Source of the DNA: CAYVIB01 sp964451365
GTDB taxonomy: Bacteria; Pseudomonadota; Gammaproteobacteria; Pseudomonadales; Cellvibrionaceae
NCBI GenBank assembly: GCA_964451365.1
Contig: CAYVIB010000012.1
Span: 1 to 64,000, forward strand
Length of the DNA stretch: 64,000 nucleotides
Direction: 5' to 3'
Position numbers and translations under genes: made by a program. The notes beneath the pieces are model-generated. The model saw only the letters and a list, made by a program, of their open reading frames with translations. It was not told where the DNA came from and made no database searches. Below are positions 28,286-36,299 of the stretch, one piece after another. The stretch's first letter is position 1. The number at the start of each line of letters is the position of its first letter.

Positions 28286-29359
28286 ATGTCAAATCGCCTA
28301 CTTGTAGCCACACGCAAAGGCTTGTTCGATATCCGGAAAAACAACGGCCGCTGGGAAACCGTCAACCGCGGTTTTCTGGGCGAACCGGTGTCCATGGTTT
28401 TGCATGGTAAGCACGATGGCGCGATATACGCGGCGCTTTACATGGGCCACTTTGGCGCCAAGCTGCACCGCTCCGACGACGACGGTCAAACCTGGACTGA
28501 AATCGACCCGCCTTCCTACGCCGGTTATGGGGGTGCCGATAAAGATGAGGCGCCGAGCCTGAAAATGATCTGGTCGCTGGAAACCGGTAGGCCCGGCACT
28601 CTGTGGGCCGGTACTTTACCGGGAGGATTGTTCAGGAGCACAGACAGGGGCGAAAGCTGGGCCTTGGCGGAAAACCTGTGGAACGATCCTTCGCGAGCCC
28701 ACTGGTTCGGTGGTGGCTACGACGATCCGGGGATTCACTCCATCTGTGTCGACCCCAGGGACCCCAGTCGCCTCGCCGTCGCCATTTCCTGCGGCGGAGT
28801 CTGGCTGAGCGACGACAACGGCGAAAACTGGCGGGTGGCCACCAACGGCATGTGGGCGGACTATATGCCGCCGGAAGAAAGGAATAATCCGGCCATTCAG
28901 GATCCCCATCGAATGGTGCAATGTCCGGGTTCGCCGGAGACATTCTGGGTGCAGCACCACAACGGTATTTTCCGGACCACCGATGGCTGCCAAAACTGGA
29001 GCGGGATTTCCGCCGAACCTTCCAGCTTCGGCTTCGCCGTCGCTGTCCACCCACAGAAACCCGATACCGCCTGGTTTGCGCCGGCAATCAAGGACGAGAA
29101 GCGCTACCCGGTGGACGGCCGCTTCGTGATCAGCCGCACCGAAGACGGCGGCAAAACCTTCACTTCCCTGACTGCGGGCCTGCCACGGGAGGAAAGCTAC
29201 GACCTGGTTTACCGCCATGGCCTGGAGGTCGACTCCAGCGGCAACGGTCTGGCAGTGGCATCCACCACCGGCAACTTATGGCTTTCCAGCAATGGCGGCG
29301 ACAGCTGGGAATTGTTTTCGAGCCACCTGCCACCAATTTACGCCGTCAGGTTTGTCTAA
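28286..29359 (+). CDS. Asp-box (BNR) beta-propeller, sialidase-like protein
   Basis: This 357-residue protein has at least five Asp-box-like repeats of the SxDxGxTW type: SDDDGQTW, STDRGESW, SDDNGENW, TEDGGKTF and SSNGGDSW. No signal peptide is visible, so it is probably cytoplasmic. The repeats fold as a propeller, as in sialidases and Vps10-type proteins, but the sialidase catalytic Arg triad is not obvious. It lies downstream of a MoaD/ThiS-like gene with a 32-nt gap and ATG after GGGAG. I believe this gene pair recurs in other bacteria. Function unknown. Confidence 0.82.
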   Translation: MSNRLLVATRKGLFDIRKNNGRWETVNRGFLGEPVSMVLHGKHDGAIYAALYMGHFGAKLHRSDDDGQTWTEIDPPSYAGYGGADKDEAPSLKMIWSLETGRPGTLWAGTLPGGLFRSTDRGESWALAENLWNDPSRAHWFGGGYDDPGIHSICVDPRDPSRLAVAISCGGVWLSDDNGENWRVATNGMWADYMPPEERNNPAIQDPHRMVQCPGSPETFWVQHHNGIFRTTDGCQNWSGISAEPSSFGFAVAVHPQKPDTAWFAPAIKDEKRYPVDGRFVISRTEDGGKTFTSLTAGLPREESYDLVYRHGLEVDSSGNGLAVASTTGNLWLSSNGGDSWELFSSHLPPIYAVRFV

Positions 29360-29431
29360 GGTCGGGAGGCTATTCAGCTCCGGTTAACCTGGATCGTGTT
29401 AGCTTCCAACCGATAAAAACCGGGGAAAATT

Positions 29432-29758
29432 ATGAAGACAAAAATGCTAGGCACCCTGCTGTTAATGGGGCTTTCATCTTTCAGCCTCGCCGGCATGCGT
29501 TGCGGAACCGAGTTGGTTCAGTTGGGAGATAATTTTACCCGTGTGGAGGATGCCTGCGGCGAACCTGACGACCGCTATCACGTGGGAACCAAGTATGTGG
29601 AACAGACCCGCCGCGACAGGTACGGCAATGAAGCCACGCTCGCGCACGCCATTCTGGTGGACGTCTGGGTATACAAACGTGGAAGCAGCCAGTTTACCCG
29701 TATGCTTTATTTTGAAAACGGCGTTTTGGTGGATATCGAGCAGGGCGAGAGAGACTAA
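29432..29758 (+). CDS. DUF2845-type small exported protein
   Basis: The 108-residue protein has a signal peptide (MKTKMLGTLLLMGLSSFSLA) and a mature part with MRCGTELVQLGDNFTRVEDACGEPD, two cysteines and a C-terminal FENGVLVDIEQGERD. It resembles the periplasmic DUF2845 family (SmpA/OmlA-like fold). The final 37 nt lie within a 55-nt segment repeated on the far side of the N gap. Confidence 0.78.
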   Translation: MKTKMLGTLLLMGLSSFSLAGMRCGTELVQLGDNFTRVEDACGEPDDRYHVGTKYVEQTRRDRYGNEATLAHAILVDVWVYKRGSSQFTRMLYFENGVLVDIEQGERD

Positions 29759-29931
29759 GCGCCATGCGCGAAACCANNNNNNNNNNNNNNNNNNNNNNNN
29801 NNNNNNNNNNNNNNNNNNNNNNNNNNNNNNNNNNNNNNNNNNNNNNNNNNNNNNNNNNNNNNNNNNNNNNNNNNNNCGTTTTGGTGGATATCGAGCAGGG
29901 CGAGAGAGACTAAGCGCCATGCGCGAAACCA
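29722..29931. other. Assembly gap of 100 N flanked by identical 55-nt ends
   Basis: Positions 29777-29876 are N. The 55 nt before the gap (29722-29776) are identical to the 55 nt after it (29877-29931). This is what an unmerged contig overlap of k-mer length looks like, so the real chromosome may hold one copy and no gap. Open frames crossing the N run are artefacts. Confidence 0.9.
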
Positions 29932-29935
29932 GCGT

Positions 29936-29978
29936 TGGGCGGGTAAGCGATGGTCCGACACTTCGGGTGCCACCTGCC
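29936..29978 (-). repeat. REP-like repeat copy R3
   Basis: Fourth-strand-equivalent copy in the R2 orientation: TGGGCGGGTAAGCGATGG, then TCCGACACTTCGGGTG, then CCACCTGCC. It begins GTTGGG in place of GTAGGG. It lies downstream of the DUF2845 gene and forms an inverted pair with R4 around the 23-bp palindrome. Confidence 0.85.
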
Positions 29979-30012
29979 ATTTTCGAGAGTAAAGCCTCTA
30001 AGAGAGAACGGC

Positions 30013-30108
30013 AATCAGGGCGAGGTAGTCTGAAATCGCATGAATACCTCCATGTAGCTCCGTCGCGTCATCCCTGACTTTACGGTTTCAGACTACCTCG
30101 CCCTGATT
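30013..30108. repeat. Perfect 23-bp inverted repeat with 50-nt loop
   Basis: The left arm (30013-30035, begins AATCAGGGCGAGGTAGTC) matches the right arm (30086-30108) exactly. The loop contains GCATGAATACCTCCATGTAG and GTCGCGTCATCCCTGAC. The former recurs in the MITE-like element at 46348. On the minus strand the loop shows two GGA motifs within small stems. It lies midway between R3 and R4. Confidence 0.9.
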
Positions 30109-30147
30109 CCCTCAGGTGCCAACTGATATTGGCTCTTTCTTTTTTCA

Positions 30148-30189
30148 GGCGGTTGGCGCCCGAAGTGTCGGACCATCGTTTACCCGCCC
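30148..30189 (+). repeat. REP-like repeat copy R4
   Basis: R1-orientation copy: GGCGGTTGGCGCCCGAAG, then TGTCGGACCATCG, then TTTACCCGCC. It lies 5 nt after the ald stop and may act as its transcript end. Confidence 0.85.
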
Positions 30190-30194
30190 GCGAA

Positions 30195-31313
30195 TCAGCC
30201 ACTTAGGGCTGTTCTGCCGTCCACATGCACGTGGCCCAACGCTTCCGCCACGGCTTTGTGAGTCACCACGCCATTGTGGATATTCAGGCCATTCATCAAA
30301 TTGATATCTTCCAACAGGGCGGTTTTAACCCCTTTATTGGCCAGGGTCAGGGCGTAGGGAAGTGTCGCATTGGTCAGGGCCATGGTGGATGTTCTCGCCG
30401 CACCACTGGGCAGGTTGGCAACGCAATAATGAATAACATCGTCAACGATATAAGTAGGATTTTGATGGCTGGTGGGTTTAGATGTTTCGAAGCAGCCGCC
30501 CTGGTCGATTGCCACATCCACGACCACCGCACCTTTTTTCATTTTGGCCACCAGCTCTTTTGTCACCAGCTTGGGCGTCGCCGCGCCGGGAATCAGTACC
30601 GCGCCGATGACGAGATCGGAAGCAATCGCCAGTTCCCCGATCGCATGGACTGTTGAATAAACCGTTTTTACCCGCCCGCCGAATTCCATATCCAGTTGCC
30701 GCAACCGCGACAGGGACTGGTCCACAATAGTGACATTGGCTCCCATGCCACGTGCGATAATTGCCGCCTGCGTGCCGACAACACCGCCACCGATAATCAA
30801 CACGTTAGCCGGTGGCACGCCCGGCACGCCGCCCAACAGGCAGCCCATACCACCCTGGGTTTTCTCCAGGTGATGCGCGCCCGCCTGCACCGACAGCCGC
30901 CCCGCCACTTCCGACATCGGCGCCAGCAGCGGCAGGCCGTCGCGCGCGTCGGTAACGGTTTCATAGGCAATACAGGTGGCATGAGAGGTAAGCAATAGCT
31001 CCGCCTGGAGAGGATCGGGTGCCAGATGCAGGTAGGTAAACAGCGTCTGCCCCTTGTTCAGCATCCGGCACTCCTCCGGTTGCGGTTCCTTTACCTTGAT
31101 TATCATTTCGGCTTGGGAAAATATTTCCGCCGCGCCATCCACCAATATCGCGCCCGCCGCCGCGTACTGCTGATCGTCAAAACCAATTTCGACAGCGCCG
31201 TTCTTTTGCAGCATCACCTGGTGGCCATTCACCACCAACTCATTCACACCGGCCGGAGTCAGGCCAATTCTGTACTCCTGATTTTTGATTTCTTTCGGAA
31301 CGCCGATCAACAT
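30195..31313 (-). CDS. ald: Alanine dehydrogenase
   Basis: Ald interconverts L-alanine and pyruvate with NAD, usually for alanine catabolism. The 372-residue protein has K75 in IIKVKEPQ and H96 in YLHLAPD, matching the conserved catalytic residues, and the NAD loop VLIIGGGVVGTQAAIIARGMG. It lies downstream of an alanine/sodium symporter gene on the same strand (65-nt gap), so the pair probably imports and oxidises alanine. Confidence 0.96.
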   Translation of the reverse strand: MLIGVPKEIKNQEYRIGLTPAGVNELVVNGHQVMLQKNGAVEIGFDDQQYAAAGAILVDGAAEIFSQAEMIIKVKEPQPEECRMLNKGQTLFTYLHLAPDPLQAELLLTSHATCIAYETVTDARDGLPLLAPMSEVAGRLSVQAGAHHLEKTQGGMGCLLGGVPGVPPANVLIIGGGVVGTQAAIIARGMGANVTIVDQSLSRLRQLDMEFGGRVKTVYSTVHAIGELAIASDLVIGAVLIPGAATPKLVTKELVAKMKKGAVVVDVAIDQGGCFETSKPTSHQNPTYIVDDVIHYCVANLPSGAARTSTMALTNATLPYALTLANKGVKTALLEDINLMNGLNIHNGVVTHKAVAEALGHVHVDGRTALSG

Positions 31314-31378
31314 AATGCCTCCAATGCTACCCTAAACTATTTTTCAGTAATATATCTGCCACCTAACCAAGGTACTTT

Positions 31379-32794
31379 TTAATCCGTCCCCCTGGCCGGC
31401 CAAGCCTCGCGATCCAGCTGTAAACCGCGAAATTTCTCCGGCTTAAATACCGGTTTGCCCACACCCATCCGCAACTGTCCATCAAAATCGTCGAGCACTC
31501 GCATTCCCGTCTTAAACAGCATCACCAATGCGGCCAGATTAACCAGCGCCAACAACGCCATCGTTAAATCCGCAAAACGAAATACATTCCCCAAATCCTG
31601 CACCGCACCCCAGAACACCAGCGCCAGTATAAAAACGCGGGCACCGTTCACCAACCACTTGTTATTGTCGTCGATGTAACTGACACTGTTTTCAGCCAAA
31701 TAAAAATTATAGAGAATGGATGTAAAAGCAAAAAGCAACAGCGCAAACGTAACGATCACCTGCCCCCAGTCGCCGACATGTTCCGCCATTGCCAACTGCG
31801 TCAGCACAACCCCATTGACTTCCGCACCGGGTGTGTAGACACCAGACAGTAAAATAATAATCGCCGTGCAGGTACACAGCACGATGGTGTCGATAAAAAC
31901 ACTGAAGGACTGCACCACACCCTGGTTGACCGGGTGCGGCACATAAGCCACCGCCGCGACATTCGGTGCGCTGCCGAGCCCTGCCTCGTTGGAAAAAAGC
32001 CCGCGCTTGATTCCCGCCATTAATACCGCGATTAAACCACCGCTGATCGCCGCGTCCGGTTGAAAGGCTTTTTGCACGATCAAACCCAACACCGCGGGCA
32101 CTTCACTAATATTCAAAGCGATAACGACCAACGCCATGGCAAAATAAAACACTGCCATAAACGGCACTACGAATTCGGTAATTTCCGCGATACGGTATAC
32201 CCCACCAAATACAATTATTCCCAGCACCACAGTCAGAACCGAGCCCGTGACAGTTGAGGAAACAGTGAAGGTTTCATGGACCGAAGATGCGATCATAAAA
32301 GACTGGACGGCGCTAAAACTGAAGCCGAATGTCACCAACAGCAAAAGTGAAAATATTATCGCGAGCCATTTTTTATTGAGGCCCCGCTCGATATAGAAAG
32401 CGGGGCCACCGCGATAACTGCCATCCGGCTCCGCCTGCTTGTATAATTGCGCGAGCGTGCATTCGAAAAAGCTGGTCGCCATTCCCACCAGCCCCACAAC
32501 CCAAAACCAGAACACCGCGCCCGGGCCGCCCAGGGCAATAGCCAAAGCCACGCCACCGATATTACCGGAGCCCACTCTTCCGGCAACACTGAGTGTCAGC
32601 GCCTGGAATGAACTCAAGTGACCTTTTTCATGATGAAATGCCTGCTTGAGTATACGAAACATTCTGCCGAAAAAGCGAAACTGTACAAAACGGGATCGGA
32701 CCGTAAACAGGAGCCCGAGAGGGATCAGCACCGCGATAAGCAGATTGTTCATAACAGCGAGCAAGCCGTTATAAAGGGAGATCAGCGTATCCAT
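31379..32794 (-). CDS. Alanine/glycine:cation symporter (AGCS family)
   Basis: This 471-residue inner-membrane transporter imports alanine or glycine with sodium. It has about ten to eleven hydrophobic helices. The AGCS landmarks are LSVAGRVGSGNIGGVALAIA, FECTLAQLYKQ and GIKRGLFSNEAGLGSAPNVA. It heads a likely two-gene operon with ald. Sodium coupling would fit a marine setting. Confidence 0.93.
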   Translation of the reverse strand: MDTLISLYNGLLAVMNNLLIAVLIPLGLLFTVRSRFVQFRFFGRMFRILKQAFHHEKGHLSSFQALTLSVAGRVGSGNIGGVALAIALGGPGAVFWFWVVGLVGMATSFFECTLAQLYKQAEPDGSYRGGPAFYIERGLNKKWLAIIFSLLLLVTFGFSFSAVQSFMIASSVHETFTVSSTVTGSVLTVVLGIIVFGGVYRIAEITEFVVPFMAVFYFAMALVVIALNISEVPAVLGLIVQKAFQPDAAISGGLIAVLMAGIKRGLFSNEAGLGSAPNVAAVAYVPHPVNQGVVQSFSVFIDTIVLCTCTAIIILLSGVYTPGAEVNGVVLTQLAMAEHVGDWGQVIVTFALLLFAFTSILYNFYLAENSVSYIDDNNKWLVNGARVFILALVFWGAVQDLGNVFRFADLTMALLALVNLAALVMLFKTGMRVLDDFDGQLRMGVGKPVFKPEKFRGLQLDREAWPARGTD

Positions 32795-32950
32795 TTAGGA
32801 CCCGTAGTATTGGAGCATTTAGTGTTTATCTTAAAACGCTTCAAGAGTAACATGATGTTTCCCCCTTTAGTACTCGAACGGGCCTTTCATGTCCAATTGG
32901 ACAGGCAGGCGCACCCGAATGGCAAAACAACCGATATAGAGAGATCTGTT

Positions 32951-33315
32951 ATGACACTATCCTCGCTGTTACCAAAAGCAGCTGCTTCGATTTTATTTGC
33001 CTGTGTTTTATCCGCGCATGGCGGCAGTGATCCAATTCAGCACCGGCACATACAACAACTATAGGCACGCTCAAAGCGGGAGATAAAGTTATAGAGATTA
33101 CCATCAGGGAACACGGCCCCGTGTATACAGTCAAAACGTTAGACGGGGAAACTCTGGCCCAGCACCTGTCACAGCAGGTCCTTTCCCGGCGCTTTCCCGA
33201 GTTGGGGGAACTAATCGAACGCGGTATGGCCGACGATGCAAGTCTCTATCCCAAAGACCACGCCCCTGCAAATGCCCGCACCACCACACACCAGAGCCTG
33301 GACACCGGACTGTAA
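32951..33315 (+). pseudogene. Small secreted protein gene with a frameshift
   Basis: An ATG at 32951 opens a signal peptide (MTLSSLLPKAAASILFACVL) that runs on as SAHGGSD. The mature part continues in another frame from about 33032 as SNSAPAHTTTIGTLKAGDKV, then through EITIREHGPVYTVKTLDGET to the stop at 33315. One missing T in GTGATCC near 33030 would restore a single 122-residue frame. This is either a real frameshift mutation or a sequencing error. The function is unknown. A short TM protein gene follows 26 nt downstream. Confidence 0.55.
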
Positions 33316-33341
33316 AACACAACCTTGATAAGGGGAAAAAG

Positions 33342-33518
33342 TTGGAGAATCTTTTTACATTCGCGGCGCTGGTATTGATTGCAATATTCGTAGTGATGGT
33401 AGGCTACACCATATATGCCTCCATCAAAACGCACCGCAATCGCGACACGCGCCTGAGCCAAATCCAAAGGCGGTTGGCGGAAATTGAAGCCGAGAAAGCA
33501 AAAAAGAACGACGACTAG
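33342..33518 (+). CDS. Small single-helix membrane protein
   Basis: This is a 58-residue frame too short for usual length cut-offs. It starts at TTG 33342, with AGGGG 6 nt upstream. The product is MENLFTFAALVLIAIFVVMV followed by a charged tail with RLSQIQRRLAEIEAEKAKK, that is one membrane helix and a short amphipathic coiled coil. Codon use is normal. Adjacent to the frameshifted secreted protein. Function unknown. Confidence 0.55.
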   Translation: MENLFTFAALVLIAIFVVMVGYTIYASIKTHRNRDTRLSQIQRRLAEIEAEKAKKNDD

Positions 33519-33664
33519 CAGAAGCCGCTTCCGAAACACTCTCACTAAATTCTGACCTCGTTACCTGTATGTTTGGTGCTGAACGATGTAGGCGAAAGTT
33601 TACGTCCCATCGCTACGCCCGCTCGATCGTTCTCGCTCCTGAAAATAAAAGAAGGTACACACCC

Positions 33665-34993
33665 ATGAAATATTTTATTCCGTTATTGGGCACGGTTGCA
33701 CTGGTTTGCGCCTGCGGCAGGCAGGAACCGCCGCAACAGGCCGCCACACCGGAAACGCAACCCGCCGATCCCCCCGCTAAAGCAACACTGGTCGACGATG
33801 CCGTCATCAATAAGGCCTTAAAAAATTTCGTTGATAACCAGGCGTTGATTGGCGTCTCCGCGTTAATTTACGAAGATGGGAAAGAAGCTTACTTCGGCGC
33901 ATTCGGCCAGGCTGATCGCGAAGAAGGCAGGCCTATGCAACGCGATACCATTGTGCAAATCTTTTCCATGACCAAACCTGTGACCGGCGCCGTGCTGATG
34001 ACGTTGTATGAAGAGGGCAGGTTTCAGTTGGACGATCCACTGGCGAAATACGCCCCTGAATTTGCCGATATGAAGGTTTACGCGGGCGAGGAAAACGGCC
34101 GGCCGGTGTATGAGGACTTGAAGCGGCCAATCACGATTCGCGACCTCATGCGGCACACCGCCGGTTTTTACGGAGGAGAAGAACCCTCTCCCGTGCGCGA
34201 ACTTTACCAGGCTGCGGATGCGACCAATCGCAACAACACACTCGTCCGGATGGCCGAGAAACTGGGTGGCGTTCCGCTCTTGTACCAGCCCGGCACCCGC
34301 TGGTTGTACAGCCCGTCGGTGGACGTTCAGGCGTTTCTGGCAGAGCGCCTGGCCGGCAAACCCTTCGACCAGTTACTGCAGGAACGAATTTTCGATCCAC
34401 TTAAAATGCAGGACACCAGCTATTTTGTACCGCAAGACAAACGTGCCCGTTTTGCCGCTTTGTACACCAGGAGCGAAGACGGCACCTTCACACGCCAAAC
34501 CGATGAGCAGGCTTTCAGTTTCTATTTCAATCACTGGCCATTGACACCGGGCGGCTGGGGCCTTACCTCCACGCTGGATGATTACATGCGCTTTGCCCGT
34601 ATGCTGCTAAACGGCGGTGAACTGGATGGTGTGCGTATCCTGCGACGGGAAACCATTGAACTGATGGCAACCGATGCCATGCCCGCGGAAGTAACCGATA
34701 AATCCTGGCTGCCCGATAAAGGGCAAGTGGGGTTCGGAATTAATTTCGCCGTGCGCACGGCGCCGCCTGTCGACAAAGGCGAGGCATCCGGCACGGTGGG
34801 AGAATTTTTCTGGGACGGCGCGGCAAACACACTGTTTTGGGTGGACCCGAAAAACAATATCGCGGCGGTGTTGTTTACCCAATATCGGCCTTTCGGGGGT
34901 GTAAGCCTGCACAAGAGTTTCCGCGACGCTGTTTATCAGGCGGACACGGAAGCTTCGGCAATGAACAAACCCGAACCCGCGACAAGCAAATAA
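33665..34993 (+). CDS. Class C beta-lactamase-related serine hydrolase, lipoprotein
   Basis: This 442-residue lipoprotein (lipobox VCAC, Cys17) has the serine beta-lactamase/esterase fold. The SxxK is FSMTK, and the tyrosine motif is YSPS, where true class C enzymes have YxN. HTAG, typical of EstB-like hydrolases, is also present. This points to an esterase or DD-peptidase-like hydrolase and not an antibiotic-resistance enzyme. I chose the ATG at 33665 (AAGGT about 9 nt upstream) over a longer frame with no signal peptide. Substrate unknown. Confidence 0.88.
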   Translation: MKYFIPLLGTVALVCACGRQEPPQQAATPETQPADPPAKATLVDDAVINKALKNFVDNQALIGVSALIYEDGKEAYFGAFGQADREEGRPMQRDTIVQIFSMTKPVTGAVLMTLYEEGRFQLDDPLAKYAPEFADMKVYAGEENGRPVYEDLKRPITIRDLMRHTAGFYGGEEPSPVRELYQAADATNRNNTLVRMAEKLGGVPLLYQPGTRWLYSPSVDVQAFLAERLAGKPFDQLLQERIFDPLKMQDTSYFVPQDKRARFAALYTRSEDGTFTRQTDEQAFSFYFNHWPLTPGGWGLTSTLDDYMRFARMLLNGGELDGVRILRRETIELMATDAMPAEVTDKSWLPDKGQVGFGINFAVRTAPPVDKGEASGTVGEFFWDGAANTLFWVDPKNNIAAVLFTQYRPFGGVSLHKSFRDAVYQADTEASAMNKPEPATSK

Positions 34994-35012
34994 TCCAGGG
35001 TGCGCACCACCT

Positions 35013-35042
35013 GGCGAGGGCGAGCGCAAGGCCCGCCCCTAC
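35013..35042 (-). repeat. GTAG-type REP-like hairpin overlapping a stop codon
   Basis: On the minus strand the sequence GTAGGGGCGGGCCTTGCGC then TCGCCC forms a hairpin of REP type. Its TAG is the stop codon of the GNAT-C39 gene (35041-35039). A similar element is at 45757. Confidence 0.6.
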
Positions 35043-36133
35043 GAATCCCGTTTTTTAATTAACAGCGCGGCACCGTAGCGCTTCATACCATATCCCATCA
35101 TTTTGACAAATGACGCGTGCGGCACTGGCACGTAGATATTGTCGTCGCTTATCTGCAGGTCTTCGGTGTTAATATCCGGATCGTTGATATAAACGTACTG
35201 ATCGTCGATATTGACCAGCCACACCCAATGTGGCGCCTTGTTGCGGTTCAGGCGGTACGTGCTGATCAGCACAATCACCGAATACCCGGCCGCGATTTTT
35301 TCTTTCAAGGTGGGAAGTGCAAGCAGGGTCTGGTGATAGTCCACCTCCAGCTTTTTAATGTTCTTTAGGAAATCCTTGTGGATCGTCTGGATAATTTTTT
35401 TCTTTTCCTCGTTGCGCACGCTGTCCAGAAATGGGATTTCCGTCGATGTCACCCAAAGTTCCACATCGTGATGCCGATTTGCCGCCGCCACCGCCAGACC
35501 GTGAGGCGAACACCCTCCGTGCCCCGAGGTCATAAAAATGGTCGTGGCTTCACGCCAGATATTTAGCTCATTAACCTGGTTAAGTTTGTATTTCGGGTTC
35601 TGCGCCCGTATGCCCATCATCAAGGCGGCGGGGCCGCAGGTAAAATCGGTTGTTTGGGCGTAAAAAGGCAGGCTGGCGGGACGCCTGGTGTGGCGCTTCA
35701 GTGGTTTTTCCAGGCGCAACGCATCATCACCATTGTCGTAATAACCCCCAACCCGCTCGATGATTTTATAACCCATCGCCTGGTAAAGACCGAGCGCATT
35801 GAAATTTTTGTCGGACACCTCCAGGCGAACAAACAGACATTTGTGCTCAATCGCACTCTGCTCCATCTTGTGCAACAATACTTTCGCCATACCCTTACCC
35901 TGCTGCTCGGGATGAACCGCCAGTGAGTAAATGCGTGCAAGAGAGGTGCCGCTGTGAAACAACACAATGCCATAAGCGAACGCCGGTTCGCCGATAACCC
36001 AAAGCACGGAACGGTCGTCTTCCATAAAGTGACGGAAACTTCGGTTGCTGAGGCGGTCGGACTGGAAGCAGGTGCGTTCCAGATGGTGAAGCGCTTTGAG
36101 ATCGTCGGGTGTGGCCAGGCGGGGTTTGGGCAT
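35039..36133 (-). CDS. GNAT acetyltransferase fused to C39-family peptidase
   Basis: The 364-residue protein joins two domains. Residues 1-140 are a GNAT acyltransferase with the acetyl-CoA loop VHPEQQGKGMAKVLL. Residues 150-364 are a papain-like C39 peptidase with C166 in QTTDFTCGPAALMM, H302 in PHWVWLV and D318 in YINDPD. The catalytic triad is complete. No signal peptide, so cytoplasmic. I place the start at the ATG ending at 36133 (MPKPRLATPDDL); the upstream frame to 36334 lacks homology-like content. It is divergent from an RLAN-RimK ligase. Such fusions are known next to ATP-grasp ligases, which suggests peptide tag synthesis and cleavage. Confidence 0.88.
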   Translation of the reverse strand: MPKPRLATPDDLKALHHLERTCFQSDRLSNRSFRHFMEDDRSVLWVIGEPAFAYGIVLFHSGTSLARIYSLAVHPEQQGKGMAKVLLHKMEQSAIEHKCLFVRLEVSDKNFNALGLYQAMGYKIIERVGGYYDNGDDALRLEKPLKRHTRRPASLPFYAQTTDFTCGPAALMMGIRAQNPKYKLNQVNELNIWREATTIFMTSGHGGCSPHGLAVAAANRHHDVELWVTSTEIPFLDSVRNEEKKKIIQTIHKDFLKNIKKLEVDYHQTLLALPTLKEKIAAGYSVIVLISTYRLNRNKAPHWVWLVNIDDQYVYINDPDINTEDLQISDDNIYVPVPHASFVKMMGYGMKRYGAALLIKKRDS

Positions 36134-36299
36134 AAAATAGTTCTTGCTAATTTTAGAACCTTTCTCATAATTATCGGGAGTAGAGAACTTATCGATAGCT
36201 ATCGGATAAATTCCAGCCTCCCCCATTGTGAGACAGGTTCCACAATTTTGACACACTTGCTTTGAGCTGCAAGTTTTTAAAGACAAAAAACTTTTTTCT

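Noticed and set aside
29474..30077. Long frames crossing the run of N
   Set aside because: N bases translate to unknown residues and hide stops. The flanks are duplicated and the real gene is DUF2845.
33665..34993. Class C beta-lactamase resistance gene
   Set aside because: The tyrosine motif is YSPS in place of YxN, with an HTAG motif and lipoprotein signal, so an esterase-like role is more likely.
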